From positions 1 through 64,000 of the forward strand of contig NZ_JAJDOP010000006.1 of the NCBI RefSeq assembly GCF_020595095.1: 64,000 bases of DNA, written 5' to 3'. The stretch comes from Microvirga rosea. GTDB taxonomy: Bacteria > Pseudomonadota > Alphaproteobacteria > Rhizobiales > Beijerinckiaceae. The stretch's first letter is position 1. Every line of letters starts with the position of its first letter. The notes under the pieces are model-generated. The model had not been told where the DNA came from, did not search any database, and saw only the letters and a list, made by a program, of their open reading frames with translations. Shown here piece by piece: positions 8,993 to 18,407 of this stretch. The position numbers and the translations under genes were made by a program.

Positions 8993-9355
8993 ATGAGAGC
9001 CGTTCTTCGTCCGGTGCTGGCTGCAATCGCCATCGCCGCTTCCACCCATGCCGCCTTCGCAGCCGCCTCCAACACGCCCACGCAATATGCGGTGGATCCT
9101 GCGCTGAAGACCGCGAGCATCGGTGAATTGCAATCCCGCGTTCGCCAGGCCTGCGCGGTGACGCAGGCGAAGCTTCAGAACGTGAGCGAGTTCTCGCTGT
9201 CGCGCAAATGTGATTGCTACGCGGGCCGTACCATGAGGTCCCTGAGCGCCGACGAGGTCCAGGCCTATCGCGATACCGGCGTCTTCAACGAAGGCGCGCG
9301 CGCGAAGGCCCTCGGGGCGCTCGATTCCTGCAAGCTGCAGCGACCGGCCCTGTAA
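8993..9355 (+). CDS. Small exported four-cysteine protein of unknown function
   Basis: A 120-residue protein with a clear signal peptide (hydrophobic VLAAIAIAASTHAAFA, cleavage near residue 23-24). The mature region has four cysteines: Cys54, the closely spaced CDC pair Cys73/Cys75, and Cys113. This pattern suggests two disulfides or a metal site. I do not recognise a named family. An AGGAG ribosome site lies 7-11 bases before ATG 8993. It lies downstream of the molybdopterin oxidoreductase by 86 bases and is convergent with purN. The gene is credible from its signal peptide, start region and codon use. Confidence 0.75.
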   Translation: MRAVLRPVLAAIAIAASTHAAFAAASNTPTQYAVDPALKTASIGELQSRVRQACAVTQAKLQNVSEFSLSRKCDCYAGRTMRSLSADEVQAYRDTGVFNEGARAKALGALDSCKLQRPAL

Positions 9356-9423
9356 GCGGCGGTCCTTTCGGATCCTTCAGCCCCTGCGCACCCGCTCCGG
9401 TGCGCGGGTGATCTGCATAAAGG

Positions 9424-10071
9424 TCACGAGGGGGAACGAAGAGCCCCCTCGGCATTCCAGCCCTTCGTGAACAGGACGCGCCCGCGGTCGAGGCTGGCAC
9501 GGCCGTCGCAGATCATCCGGAGGGCCTGCGGGTACAGCAGGTGCTCCTGCGCCAGAACCCGCTTTGCGAGGCTGTCTTCCGTGTCCCCGGGAATAACCGG
9601 CACGACCGCTTGCGCCACGATCGGCCCGGCATCCAGTTCGGGCACGACGAAATGCACGGTGCAGCCATGCACCAGCACACCTTCCTCCAGGGCCCGCTTG
9701 TGCGTGTGAGTTCCACGGAACAGGGGCAGCAGGGACGGATGAATGTTGATCATCCGGCCTTCCCAGCGTTCCACGAACCACGACGTGAGCACGCGCATGA
9801 AACCGGCGAGGCAGACAAAATCGATGTCACGGCTCCGGAGGGCCTCATCGATGGCTTGCTCGAAGGACTCGCGGGTGGAATAGGCCTTGTGATCGATGGC
9901 AAGCGCCTCGATCCCGGACGCTTTGGCGCGCTCAAGCCCGCCGGCATCCGGGCGATTGGAAAGCACGAGGGCGATCTCGCCGGGAAACTCGGTCTTCTGC
10001 GCGGCCTCGATGAGCGAGACCATGTTGGAGCCGCGCCCGGAGATCAGAACGGCGATGCGACGTCGGTTCAT
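9424..10071 (-). CDS. purN: Phosphoribosylglycinamide formyltransferase
   Basis: Third step of de novo purine synthesis: transfers formyl from 10-formyl-THF to GAR, in the cytosol. At 215 residues it has the usual length. The phosphate-binding N-terminus RIAVLISGRGSNMVSLI, the active-site stretch INIHPSLLPLFRGTHTH and the HFVVPELDAGPIVAQ loop (catalytic Asn-His-Asp triad regions) are all present. Its ATG overlaps the purM stop (ATGA), the classic purM-purN coupling. It is the last gene of that minus-strand unit. Confidence 0.97.
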   Translation of the reverse strand: MNRRRIAVLISGRGSNMVSLIEAAQKTEFPGEIALVLSNRPDAGGLERAKASGIEALAIDHKAYSTRESFEQAIDEALRSRDIDFVCLAGFMRVLTSWFVERWEGRMINIHPSLLPLFRGTHTHKRALEEGVLVHGCTVHFVVPELDAGPIVAQAVVPVIPGDTEDSLAKRVLAQEHLLYPQALRMICDGRASLDRGRVLFTKGWNAEGALRSPS

Positions 10072-11138
10072 CAGAGGGCCAGGCGTCCGGAGGTTTGAAC
10101 CGCTTCGCCCGTGGTGAGGGAAACCGTCTCGCCGATACGAATCGGATTTTCGCCGGCGGCGCGCAGGCGTGCCATGACTTCGTCCGCCTTATCGGCGGCG
10201 GCAACGACGATCATGCCGATCCCGCAGTTGAAGGTGCGCAGCATTTCCGCCTCGGCAACGCCGCCGGTCCCGGCCAGCCAGCCGAAGACCGGTGGAACCG
10301 GAATGGCGTTCAGGTCGAGGCGGACCCCGACGCTCTCAGGCAGAACCCGCGGAATGTTGTCGGGAAACCCGCCGCCGGTGATGTGGCACAGCGCGTTGAT
10401 CCCGTCGCCGTCTCTCAAGGCTGCAAGAAGCGGCTTCACATAGATCCGGGTCGGCTCGAGAAGCGCCTGGGCGAGGCTGCTGCCTTGGGCGAACGGCGCC
10501 TCATCGGTCCATTGGAGGCCGGAGAGCTCGACGATCCGCCGGACCAACGAGAAACCATTGGAATGGACACCGGAGGAGGGTAGCCCGATCAGGACGTCCC
10601 CGACGGCCACATCCTTGGGCAGAAGGGTCCCGCGCTCGGCCGCGCCGACGGCGAAGCCCGCGAGATCGTAGTCACCACGGGCATAAAGGCCCGGCATTTC
10701 CGCCGTTTCTCCGCCGATCAGGGCGCAGCCCGCCAGGCGGCAGCCTTCGGCGATGCCCTTGACGATGGCCACGCCGACCTCGGGCTCGAGCTTCCCGGTC
10801 GCGAAATAGTCGAGGAACAGCAGGGGTTCTGCGCCCTGAACGATGATGTCATTGACGCACATCGCCACGAGATCGATCCCGATCGTGTCGTGAATGCCCG
10901 TATCGATGGCGATCTTGACCTTGGTCCCGACACCGTCATTGGCGGCCACAAGGATCGGGTCCTTGAATCCGGCAGCCTTCAGATCGAAGAGGCCGCCAAA
11001 TCCGCCGATCTCGGCATCCGCGCCAGGGCGCCGGGTGGAGCGCACCAAGGGCTTGATCTGGTCGACCATGGCGTTGCCGGCATCGATATCGACGCCTGCC
11101 TGTGCGTAGGTGAGCCCGTTCTGCTGTTTCTCGGTCAT
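10071..11138 (-). CDS. purM: Phosphoribosylformylglycinamidine cyclo-ligase (AIR synthetase)
   Basis: Fifth step of purine synthesis: ATP-dependent closure of FGAM to aminoimidazole ribotide. At 355 residues it has the normal length, starting [19 protein letters not shown]. The frame stays open to 11474, but that extension is not PurM-like. The ATP-grasp-like nucleotide motifs [44 protein letters not shown] and the [15 protein letters not shown] loop are all conserved, in that order. A small hairpin (CCCCG/CGGGG, 11146-11161) lies just before the start and could mask the ribosome site. It is coupled to purN. Confidence 0.97.
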   Translation of the reverse strand: MTEKQQNGLTYAQAGVDIDAGNAMVDQIKPLVRSTRRPGADAEIGGFGGLFDLKAAGFKDPILVAANDGVGTKVKIAIDTGIHDTIGIDLVAMCVNDIIVQGAEPLLFLDYFATGKLEPEVGVAIVKGIAEGCRLAGCALIGGETAEMPGLYARGDYDLAGFAVGAAERGTLLPKDVAVGDVLIGLPSSGVHSNGFSLVRRIVELSGLQWTDEAPFAQGSSLAQALLEPTRIYVKPLLAALRDGDGINALCHITGGGFPDNIPRVLPESVGVRLDLNAIPVPPVFGWLAGTGGVAEAEMLRTFNCGIGMIVVAAADKADEVMARLRAAGENPIRIGETVSLTTGEAVQTSGRLAL

Positions 11139-11316
11139 CGGCAGTCCCCGTCCATGCGGGGCAGTAAGGCGAGAGGCCGCCAGAGGCAAGGGGTTTGTGC
11201 GTGGACCGGCGTCCGTCGCCATCGCGACGCGCTCCATCCCCTCGGGGAGCGACATGGCGACAGTCTCAAGCGTCGCCGTTGCGATTGCCGTTTCGACACC
11301 CCATCCTTCTGTGACG

Positions 11317-11850
11317 ATGACGATCCCAAACTTTATTACAATCGCGCGCCTCATCATTGTGCCGTTCCTGATCGTGATGATCATGCAAGGGCGCTGGGAA
11401 ACTGCCTTTGTGCTGTTCGTGGCGGCGGGGATATCGGACGCCGCCGATGGGTTCATCGCCCGGCGTTTCGACATGCGCAGCGAGTTCGGGGCCTATATCG
11501 ATCCTATCGCCGACAAGGCCCTGCTGGTTTCGATCTACGTCACGCTGGCCGTTGTGGCGGCAATCCCCGGCTGGCTCGCCATTGCGGTCGTCTCGAGAGA
11601 TGCGATGATCGTCGGAGCCGTGCTCCTGTCGTGGGTCATGCAGCGGCCCGTGGAAATCAAGCCGATCGGCTTCAGCAAGCTCAATACCGGCGCCCAAATC
11701 GCCTTTGCGGCCCTTGTGCTCGGGACCAATGCCTTTGGGGTTGCTGTGGACGATACGCTCCGGCTTGCCATGATGGCTCTCGTCGCCGCCTTGACCGTTG
11801 CCTCTGCGGGTGCCTATCTCGGAGGATGGCTCCGGCACATGAGCGGCTAG
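11317..11850 (+). CDS. CDP-alcohol phosphatidyltransferase family protein
   Basis: Inner-membrane enzyme that displaces CMP from a CDP-linked lipid with an alcohol. PgsA-like or cardiolipin-synthase-like activity is most likely. At 177 residues it has about five to six helices. The full catalytic signature D-x2-D-G-x2-A-R-x8-G-x3-D-x3-D is visible as DAADGFIAR...G...DPIAD around residues 40-66. [19 protein letters not shown] is the typical first helix. ATG 11317 is chosen; GTG 11311 is an alternative, and no strong ribosome site resolves it. It is divergent from purM and heads the unit leading to ppx. Confidence 0.9.
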   Translation: MTIPNFITIARLIIVPFLIVMIMQGRWETAFVLFVAAGISDAADGFIARRFDMRSEFGAYIDPIADKALLVSIYVTLAVVAAIPGWLAIAVVSRDAMIVGAVLLSWVMQRPVEIKPIGFSKLNTGAQIAFAALVLGTNAFGVAVDDTLRLAMMALVAALTVASAGAYLGGWLRHMSG

Positions 11851-11875
11851 GGCAGGAGAGGGACGAGACCCGGCA

Positions 11876-12997
11876 ATGACGGTCCAGCGGCAGATTGCTT
11901 TTTGGCTCGTGGCCTTCGTGGTCACCGTGACGCTGCTTATGGTCCTGCGCACGGTCCTGCTGCCCTTCGTGGCCGGCTTCGCCCTTGCTTATCTGCTCGA
12001 CCCCCTGGCCGACCGGCTCCAGCGCATCGGCATCGGCCGCCTGGGCGCCAGCCTGGTCATCCTGATCCTCTTCGTCCTGATCTTCATCGTTCTGCTGGTG
12101 GTGGTGGTGCCCCTGGCTGCCCAGCAGGTCGGCGCCTTCGTCCAGCGGCTGCCAAGCTACGTCGCCAGGCTTCAGCAGCTGGCGGTCGAGCAGGGCGGTC
12201 CCCTCATCGAGCGGTTCGGCGGTTCCAGCGCCCTTTCCGAGATGCAGACCTCGGTGGGCAATCTCCTGAGCCAGGGCATCGCCTGGGTCGGGGCCTTTCT
12301 CCAGTCCCTTTGGTCGGGGGGACAGGCCCTGCTCAGCATCTTCTCGCTTCTCGTCGTGACCCCGGTCGTGGCCTTTTACATGCTTGTCGACTGGGATCGC
12401 ATGGTGGCGACCGTCGATTCCTGGATGCCTGTGCGTCAACGAGAGACGATCCGGGCGATCGCGCGCGACATCGATATGGCGATTGCGGGATTCGTGCGCG
12501 GGCAGGCGATGGTCTGTATCATCCTGGGCACTTTCTACGCGGTCGGACTATCCCTTATCGGCCTGAATTTCGGCGCCATGATCGGCATGACGTCCGGGAT
12601 CCTGAGCTTCATCCCCTATGTGGGTTCGCTCACCGGGCTGATCCTCTCCATGGGGGTCGCGATCGTGCAGTTCTGGCCGGATTGGACCTGGATTCTCGCA
12701 ACTCTCGGGGTCTTCGTGTTCGGACAGTTCGTCGAGGGCAACATCCTGTCGCCGAAGCTCGTCGGCGATTCAGTCGGTCTGCATCCCGTCTGGCTGATGT
12801 TCGCGCTTCTCGCCTTCGGTGCGCTCTTTGGCTTCGTCGGCCTGCTCATGGCCGTGCCGCTCGCGGCCGCGATGGGCGTGATCGCCCGGTTTGCCCTCAA
12901 GCAATACCTGGCGAGCCCAATCTATCGAGGAGCCGACCCGGTCATCCTGATGCCGGGCCCGGAGGATGACAAGAAGCGGATCGAATTCGATGCGTGA
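11876..12997 (+). CDS. AI-2E family transporter (PerM/YhhT-like permease)
   Basis: A 373-residue polytopic inner-membrane protein of the autoinducer-2 exporter/PerM superfamily. Members have been linked to AI-2, metabolite or Na+/H+ transport, so the substrate is not predictable. Helices at about residues 10-50 and 58-80 precede an extramembrane region with helical VGAFVQRLPSYVARLQQL. The conserved C-terminal block comprises GMTSGILSFIPYVGSLTG, VFVFGQFVEGNILSPKLVG and GLLMAVPLAAAMGV. The last eight bases overlap the hdaA start (ATGCGTGA), so the two are coupled. Confidence 0.92.
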   Translation: MTVQRQIAFWLVAFVVTVTLLMVLRTVLLPFVAGFALAYLLDPLADRLQRIGIGRLGASLVILILFVLIFIVLLVVVVPLAAQQVGAFVQRLPSYVARLQQLAVEQGGPLIERFGGSSALSEMQTSVGNLLSQGIAWVGAFLQSLWSGGQALLSIFSLLVVTPVVAFYMLVDWDRMVATVDSWMPVRQRETIRAIARDIDMAIAGFVRGQAMVCIILGTFYAVGLSLIGLNFGAMIGMTSGILSFIPYVGSLTGLILSMGVAIVQFWPDWTWILATLGVFVFGQFVEGNILSPKLVGDSVGLHPVWLMFALLAFGALFGFVGLLMAVPLAAAMGVIARFALKQYLASPIYRGADPVILMPGPEDDKKRIEFDA

Positions 12998-13682
12998 GGG
13001 CCCCAAGCAGCTCGCCTTTGACCTTCCCCTCGATCCGCGCTTCGGACGCGAGGATTTCCTCGTCAGCCCTTCGAACGAGCAGGCTTACGCCTTCATCGAA
13101 AGCTGGCCCGACTGGCCCGATACCACCCTGATGCTTCATGGGCCGCGCGGCAGCGGCAAGAGCCATCTTGCGGCGATCTGGGCGGAACTGGCCCATGCGT
13201 GGACCATCGACGCGTTCGAGGTCGTCAAGGACAAGGTTCCCCATCTCGTCTCCAACGGTGCGCTGGTCATCGAGGATCTCGACCGGGTCGAGCGCGACGA
13301 GGCTTCCCTGTTCCACCTGCTGAACCTTGCCCGCGAGAAGCGCGCCTTCGTGTTGATGACCTGCGCGACACCGCCGGATACCTGGGGGATCCGGACGCCG
13401 GATTTGCTGTCCCGCCTGCGCCTTGCGGCCACCGTGTCCCTCGACCCGCCCGATGATGCGCTTCTCAGGGCAGTACTGGTGAAGCTGTTCGTGGATCGGC
13501 AACTCGTGGTCGATACCAGCGTTGTCGATTACATTGCTTTGCGCATCGAGCGGTCGCTTGCCAGGGCCGCCGAGGTGGTGACGCTCCTCGACAAGGAGGC
13601 CTTGAGTCGGGGGCGGCGCGTATCGCGCGCCATCGCATCGGAAATTTTAGGGGCCATTCAGGACGCTGATGAGATCGATTGA
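12990..13682 (+). CDS. hdaA: DnaA-related replication inhibitor HdaA
   Basis: A 230-residue AAA+ protein of the DnaA/Hda family. In Caulobacter, HdaA with the sliding clamp stimulates DnaA-ATP hydrolysis and so limits replication initiation. An N-terminal clamp-binding-like motif QLAFDLP lies at residues 7-13, Walker A GPRGSGKS at 51-58 and Walker [10 protein letters not shown] near residue 91-99. The sensor and lid region runs through [16 protein letters not shown]. Unlike DnaA there is no C-terminal DNA-binding domain. The start [10 protein letters not shown] overlaps the AI-2E gene. The 3' end overlaps ppk by 14 bases. Confidence 0.9.
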   Translation: MREGPKQLAFDLPLDPRFGREDFLVSPSNEQAYAFIESWPDWPDTTLMLHGPRGSGKSHLAAIWAELAHAWTIDAFEVVKDKVPHLVSNGALVIEDLDRVERDEASLFHLLNLAREKRAFVLMTCATPPDTWGIRTPDLLSRLRLAATVSLDPPDDALLRAVLVKLFVDRQLVVDTSVVDYIALRIERSLARAAEVVTLLDKEALSRGRRVSRAIASEILGAIQDADEID

Positions 13683-15993
13683 AGACGAGGTAAAGCCTCC
13701 GACATCAAGCCGTCGTGAAACCGTCACGAAGTCCAAACCAAAACGGGCTCCGCGAAAGATGACGGAGACCGATGTGCGCAGCGCCCTTGTGTTGGACGAA
13801 GCCGAAATCGTCAGTGAAGTTCCGGCCCCGAAGGCACCGCCGGACATCGAACTCGACGGCGCGATCCTGCGCCAGTTTCCGCAGCGCTTCATCAATCGCG
13901 AGCTGTCATGGCTCCAGTTCAATCGCCGCGTTCTGGAGGAGGCTTCGAATCGGAACCACCCGCTTCTGGAGCAGCTGCGCTTCCTGTCGATTTCCGCAGA
14001 CAACCTCGATGAATTCTTCATGGTTCGTGTCGCCGGTCTGCGCGGCCAAGTTCGATCCGGCGTGGCGACGACGTCCCAGGATGGACTGACACCTCAGGAG
14101 CAGCTCTCGAAAATCGCCGTCGAGGTGTCCAAGCTCGCCTCCGACCAGCAAGGGCGATGGAGGGAACTGAGAACTTCCTTGCAGGAGGAAGGGATCGTCC
14201 TCGTGGACGGCTCGGGCCTGACGAAACCAGAAGCGTCGTGGCTGGAAGATTACTTTCTCAACCACATCTTCCCGGTTCTGACGCCGCTCGCCATCGATCC
14301 GGCCCATCCGTTCCCGTTCATTCCCAATCTGGGCTCGTCGATCGCCCTCAAGCTCGTCCGCCAGAGCGACGGCAAGGTTCTGAACGCGCTGATCCGCCTT
14401 CCCGTGAAGGCAGAGCGCTTCATCCGTCTTCCCGATTTTTCTGAGACCGGCTCGACCCGCTTCATCGCGCTCGAACAGATGATCGTGCTCTACACGAGCC
14501 GGCTCTTTCCGGGCTACAACGTCCAGGGGCAGGGGGCATTTCGCGTCATCCGCGACTCCGATCTCGAAGTGGAGGAAGAGGCCGAGGATCTCGTCCGGCA
14601 CTTCGAGACCGCCCTCAAGCGCAGGCGTCGCGGCAGCGTCATTCGTCTCGAAGTCGAAAGCGCCATGCCGGAGGATCTGCGGCAGTTCGTGACCGAGGAG
14701 CTCGAGATCGCCGAGGACGAGCTCTTCGTCGTCGAGGGAATGCTCGGCCTCAACGACCTGTCTCAGCTCGTGAGCCTCGAGCGCCCGGACCTGAAGTTCA
14801 AGCCGTACAACCCACGCTTTCCCGAGCGGATTCGCGAGCACAGCGGTGATTGCTTCGCAGCCATCCGGGAGAAGGACATCATCGTCCATCATCCCTATGA
14901 ATCCTTCGATGCCGTCGTGCAGTTCCTGCATCAGGCTGCGCGCGATCCGAACGTCGTGGCGATCAAGCAGACGCTGTACCGCACCTCCTCGAACTCACCG
15001 ATCGTCGCGGCACTCGCCGAGGCCGCCGAGGCCGGAAAGTCCGTGACGGCTCTCGTGGAGCTGAAGGCCCGCTTCGACGAGGAGGCGAATATCCGCTGGG
15101 CGCGCGATCTCGAGCGTGCCGGTGCGCAGGTCGTGTTCGGTTTCATCGAGCTGAAGACCCACGCGAAGCTGTCCATGGTCGTGCGCCGCGAGGGCGGGCA
15201 GCTCATCACCTATTGCCATGTGGGAACCGGCAACTACCACCCCATCACGGCGCGCATCTACACGGACCTGTCCTTCTTCACCGCCGATCCGGTGATCGGA
15301 CGCGATGTTTCGCGCATCTTCAACTTCGTCACCGGCTACGCGGAGCCGGCGGAGCTGGAGCGCATGGCGGTGTCGCCGATCAACCTGAAGCAGCGTCTCC
15401 TCCAGCACATCGGCGAAGAGATCTCCCATGCGAAGGCCGGGCGTCCCGCGGCGATCTGGGGCAAGTGCAATTCCCTGGTTGATCCGGTCATCATCGATGC
15501 GCTCTACGATGCAAGCGCCGCCGGTGTGCAGATCGATCTCATCGTTCGCGGCATCTGCTGTCTGCGTCCGGGAATTCCGGGACTTTCTGAGAATATCCGG
15601 GTGAAGTCCATTGTCGGGCGCTTCCTGGAGCACACGCGCATCTACGCGTTCGGCAACGGCCAGGGACTTCCCAACCAGAAGGCCCACGTCTACATCTCCT
15701 CGGCGGACCTGATGCCGCGCAATCTCGACCGGCGGGTCGAGGCGCTGCTCCCGATCCTCAATCCGACGGTCCATCAGCAGGTTCTGGATCAGATCATGCT
15801 CGCCAATCTCCTGGACAACGAGCAGAGCTGGATGGTGCTTCCCGACGGTACCAGCCGCCGGATCGTTCCTGCGAAAGGCGAGGAGCCTTTCAATGCCCAT
15901 AGGTACTTCATGACCAATCCGAGTTTGTCGGGCCGCGGCAAGTCCCTCAAGACGTCGAGCCCGAAGGCGCTCGCCAAGCGCGGGCAGCGCTGA
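13669..15993 (+). CDS. ppk: Polyphosphate kinase 1
   Basis: Reversibly polymerises the gamma phosphate of ATP into polyphosphate; membrane-associated. The PPK1 N-terminal domain starts [19 protein letters not shown]. The phospholipase-D-like catalytic half contains [14 protein letters not shown] and the autophosphorylated His517 in [10 protein letters not shown], with the second histidine region at [16 protein letters not shown]. At 774 residues it is slightly long for the family because of a polar, variable N-terminal 60 residues; an internal ATG at 13759 could be the true start. It overlaps hdaA by 14 bases and ppx by one base. Confidence 0.96.
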   Translation: MRSIEDEVKPPTSSRRETVTKSKPKRAPRKMTETDVRSALVLDEAEIVSEVPAPKAPPDIELDGAILRQFPQRFINRELSWLQFNRRVLEEASNRNHPLLEQLRFLSISADNLDEFFMVRVAGLRGQVRSGVATTSQDGLTPQEQLSKIAVEVSKLASDQQGRWRELRTSLQEEGIVLVDGSGLTKPEASWLEDYFLNHIFPVLTPLAIDPAHPFPFIPNLGSSIALKLVRQSDGKVLNALIRLPVKAERFIRLPDFSETGSTRFIALEQMIVLYTSRLFPGYNVQGQGAFRVIRDSDLEVEEEAEDLVRHFETALKRRRRGSVIRLEVESAMPEDLRQFVTEELEIAEDELFVVEGMLGLNDLSQLVSLERPDLKFKPYNPRFPERIREHSGDCFAAIREKDIIVHHPYESFDAVVQFLHQAARDPNVVAIKQTLYRTSSNSPIVAALAEAAEAGKSVTALVELKARFDEEANIRWARDLERAGAQVVFGFIELKTHAKLSMVVRREGGQLITYCHVGTGNYHPITARIYTDLSFFTADPVIGRDVSRIFNFVTGYAEPAELERMAVSPINLKQRLLQHIGEEISHAKAGRPAAIWGKCNSLVDPVIIDALYDASAAGVQIDLIVRGICCLRPGIPGLSENIRVKSIVGRFLEHTRIYAFGNGQGLPNQKAHVYISSADLMPRNLDRRVEALLPILNPTVHQQVLDQIMLANLLDNEQSWMVLPDGTSRRIVPAKGEEPFNAHRYFMTNPSLSGRGKSLKTSSPKALAKRGQR

Positions 15994-17519
15994 TGGTTCT
16001 GGCTGAGCGCAGCGAGGCGCAGGGGCGGCTCAAGATCGGCCGCCCGGTCGCCATCATCGATATCGGCTCGAACTCGGTCCGCCTTGTCGCCTATGAGGGC
16101 GTCTCCCGGGCTCCCACGCCCATCTATAACGAGAAGGTGCTCTGCGGCCTCGGGCGCCATGTGGCCACGACGGGTCGCCTCGACGATGACGCGGTGGAAC
16201 GAGCGTTGCGAGCTCTCGCCCGGTTCCGGGTGCTTTGCGACACCATGGACGTCTCGGAAATCTATGTGCTGGCGACGGCAGCCGCCCGGGACGCCTCCAA
16301 TGGTCCGGCTTTTCTCGAGGCGGCCGAAAGGGCCTGCGGTTGCTCCATCGAGCTGCTGTCCGGCGCAAGGGAAGCGCAATTCTCGGCTTACGGGGTGGTC
16401 TCCGGGTTCTTTCGTCCCGACGGGGTCGTGGGCGACATGGGCGGCGGCAGCCTCGAATTGGTGGACGTGAAGGGCGATCAGGTCGGAGAGGGCGTTACGA
16501 TGCCTCTCGGAGGCCTCGCACTTCAGGACCTCAGCGGCGGATCCCTGCGCCGCGCGGAGCGGATCATCCGCACGTCCCTGGAAAGGGCTGCCGATCAACT
16601 CGCAAGCCTTCACGGCCGCACGTTCTATGCGGTGGGCGGCACCTGGCGTGCCCTGGCGCGGCTGCATCAGGCGGTTGTCGGCTACCCGCTTCACGTGATG
16701 CACAATTACGTCATCAACCCCGATGACAGCATGGACTTCCTGCACCTCGTCGAGGATGCGGAGGCCAAGACCCTGAAGGATATCGAGAGCATCTCCGAGG
16801 CACGGCGCCCCTTGCTCGCCTATGGGGCGATCCTGCTCGAGCAGATCATCCGTCTGGGCGAGCCTCGGGAGATTGCCATCTCCGCCCTCGGCGTCCGCGA
16901 AGGCCTGCTCTACGACAAGCTCGATGCCGACAAGCGCCGGCTCGACCCACTGCTTCGCGCAGCGAGCGACCTCAATCTGCTTCGGTCGCGCTCCCCCCGT
17001 CACGGGGAAGAGCTTTGGGAGTGGACCAGCAGCTTCATCGAATCCGTGGGGCTGCCCGAAACCGAATATGAGCGCCGCCTGCGGCAAGCCGGATGCCTCC
17101 TGGCCGATATCGGCTGGCGGGCCCATCCCGATTATCGGGGTGAGCAGAGCCTGAACCTCATCGCCTATGGGGCGTTCGTGGGCTTGGATCACCCGGGACG
17201 GGCTTATCTTGCCCTGTCGAACTTCTTCCGGCACGAGGGCCTCTCGCCCGACAAGGTCGGGTCCCGGATCGTGACGCTGGCGGGCTCACGCCTGATGGAG
17301 CGGGCACGGTTGCTGGCCGCCATGATGCGGGTCGCCTTTCCTGTATCGGTCGCCATGGAGGGGGTCCTGCCGCAGACGCCACTCATCGCCAGGGGCCGGA
17401 ATGTCGTCCTGCAGCTGCCGGGCCATCGGGCCGATCTTGCCAACGAGCGGCTCGTCGGCCGCCTCAAGGCCCTGGCGAAGCTCCTCAACCTCGATCCCGT
17501 CATCGAGATCATTTCCTGA
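15993..17519 (+). CDS. ppx: Exopolyphosphatase / Ppx-GppA phosphatase
   Basis: Degrades polyphosphate processively from the end and/or converts pppGpp to ppGpp. 508 residues. The actin-like ASKHA N-terminal domain has phosphate-1 AIIDIGSNSVRLVAYEG and phosphate-2 GVVGDMGGGSLELVDVKG, with a third glycine loop FYAVGGTWRAL. The HD-like helical C-terminal half runs from about residue 310 and gives the long (500+) form. The start ATG shares one base with the ppk TGA, so polyP synthesis and degradation enzymes are made from one transcript. Confidence 0.95.
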   Translation: MVLAERSEAQGRLKIGRPVAIIDIGSNSVRLVAYEGVSRAPTPIYNEKVLCGLGRHVATTGRLDDDAVERALRALARFRVLCDTMDVSEIYVLATAAARDASNGPAFLEAAERACGCSIELLSGAREAQFSAYGVVSGFFRPDGVVGDMGGGSLELVDVKGDQVGEGVTMPLGGLALQDLSGGSLRRAERIIRTSLERAADQLASLHGRTFYAVGGTWRALARLHQAVVGYPLHVMHNYVINPDDSMDFLHLVEDAEAKTLKDIESISEARRPLLAYGAILLEQIIRLGEPREIAISALGVREGLLYDKLDADKRRLDPLLRAASDLNLLRSRSPRHGEELWEWTSSFIESVGLPETEYERRLRQAGCLLADIGWRAHPDYRGEQSLNLIAYGAFVGLDHPGRAYLALSNFFRHEGLSPDKVGSRIVTLAGSRLMERARLLAAMMRVAFPVSVAMEGVLPQTPLIARGRNVVLQLPGHRADLANERLVGRLKALAKLLNLDPVIEIIS

Positions 17520-17663
17520 CCGGCTCGGGAACGCCCTTTCCTTTTCGGCTCGGGGAGTCTCGCTCGGCGGTCATGCGTTGTCGGGTCGCGCTTGTGCGGC
17601 CCGGCTGGTATATGAGCGCGATCTAGAGTAGAAAATCGCTGCCTTAAGGCCAGGGAGACCTTC

Positions 17664-18287
17664 ATGCAGACCATTGATCTGAATGCCGTCCGTAACGCCA
17701 AGACGTCAAAGCAGCCCTATGACTTTCTGCTGACGGAGAACATTCTCAGGGCGGATGTCATCGATGATCTGCGGCGGGATTTTCCCGATATCGAGAAGCC
17801 CGGCTACCTGACCGTCGACGAGGTCAAGCTCCAAGGCCGCTTCAAAACCCTGATCGATGAACTCGAAGGTCCGGAGCTCACGGAGGAGCTTTCCAAGAAG
17901 TTCGGGATCAATCTTCACCAGTATCCCCGCCTGACCACGATCATGAAGCGCTCCCAGCCGAAATACGGCGCGATTCATACGGACGGGCCGTCCAAGGTCA
18001 TGACCATGCTGGTCTATATGAACGACGATTGGAACCAGGGAGACGGGGGACGCCTGCGCGTTCTCTATGACGGACAGAATTTCGAGCCCTACGCCCTGGA
18101 AGTGCCGCCGACCATGGGCACCATGTTCGCCTTCCTGCGCTCGGATAATTCCTGGCACGGCCATCGCCCCTTCGTCGGCGAGCGGCGGGTGGTCCAGATC
18201 GCCTGGGTCAAGAGCCAGGCCGACGTCGACCGCAAGAAGAAGCACAACAAGTTGGCCCAGTTCTTCAAGGGCATCTTCGGGCGGTGA
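17664..18287 (+). CDS. 2-oxoglutarate/Fe(II)-dependent oxygenase
   Basis: A 207-residue member of the 2OG-Fe(II) oxygenase superfamily (PF13640-like). The metal triad is readable as His105-x-Asp107 (IHTDGPSKV) and His165 or His167 in DNSWHGHRPF. Arg174/175 (ERRVVQIAW) follows as the 2OG carboxylate anchor. The double-stranded beta-helix strands MTMLVYMNDDW and GTMFAFLRSD lie between them. The C-terminus is lysine-rich (KKKHNKLAQFFKGIFGR), perhaps nucleic-acid or membrane binding. The substrate is unknown; alternatives include a protein prolyl hydroxylase or a small-molecule hydroxylase. It lies 144 bases after ppx and is convergent with rnd. Confidence 0.87.
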   Translation: MQTIDLNAVRNAKTSKQPYDFLLTENILRADVIDDLRRDFPDIEKPGYLTVDEVKLQGRFKTLIDELEGPELTEELSKKFGINLHQYPRLTTIMKRSQPKYGAIHTDGPSKVMTMLVYMNDDWNQGDGGRLRVLYDGQNFEPYALEVPPTMGTMFAFLRSDNSWHGHRPFVGERRVVQIAWVKSQADVDRKKKHNKLAQFFKGIFGR

Positions 18288-18407
18288 GTCGGCCGTCATT
18301 GCAAGACCGAGTGCAAAGCAGCGCTTCTGATGCGAAGCTCTCCCTGCGGTGGCGAAACCCGGGGAGGGGCTCGTCACGGTCGGTGGAGATGCGAGCCGCC
18401 CGCACCT

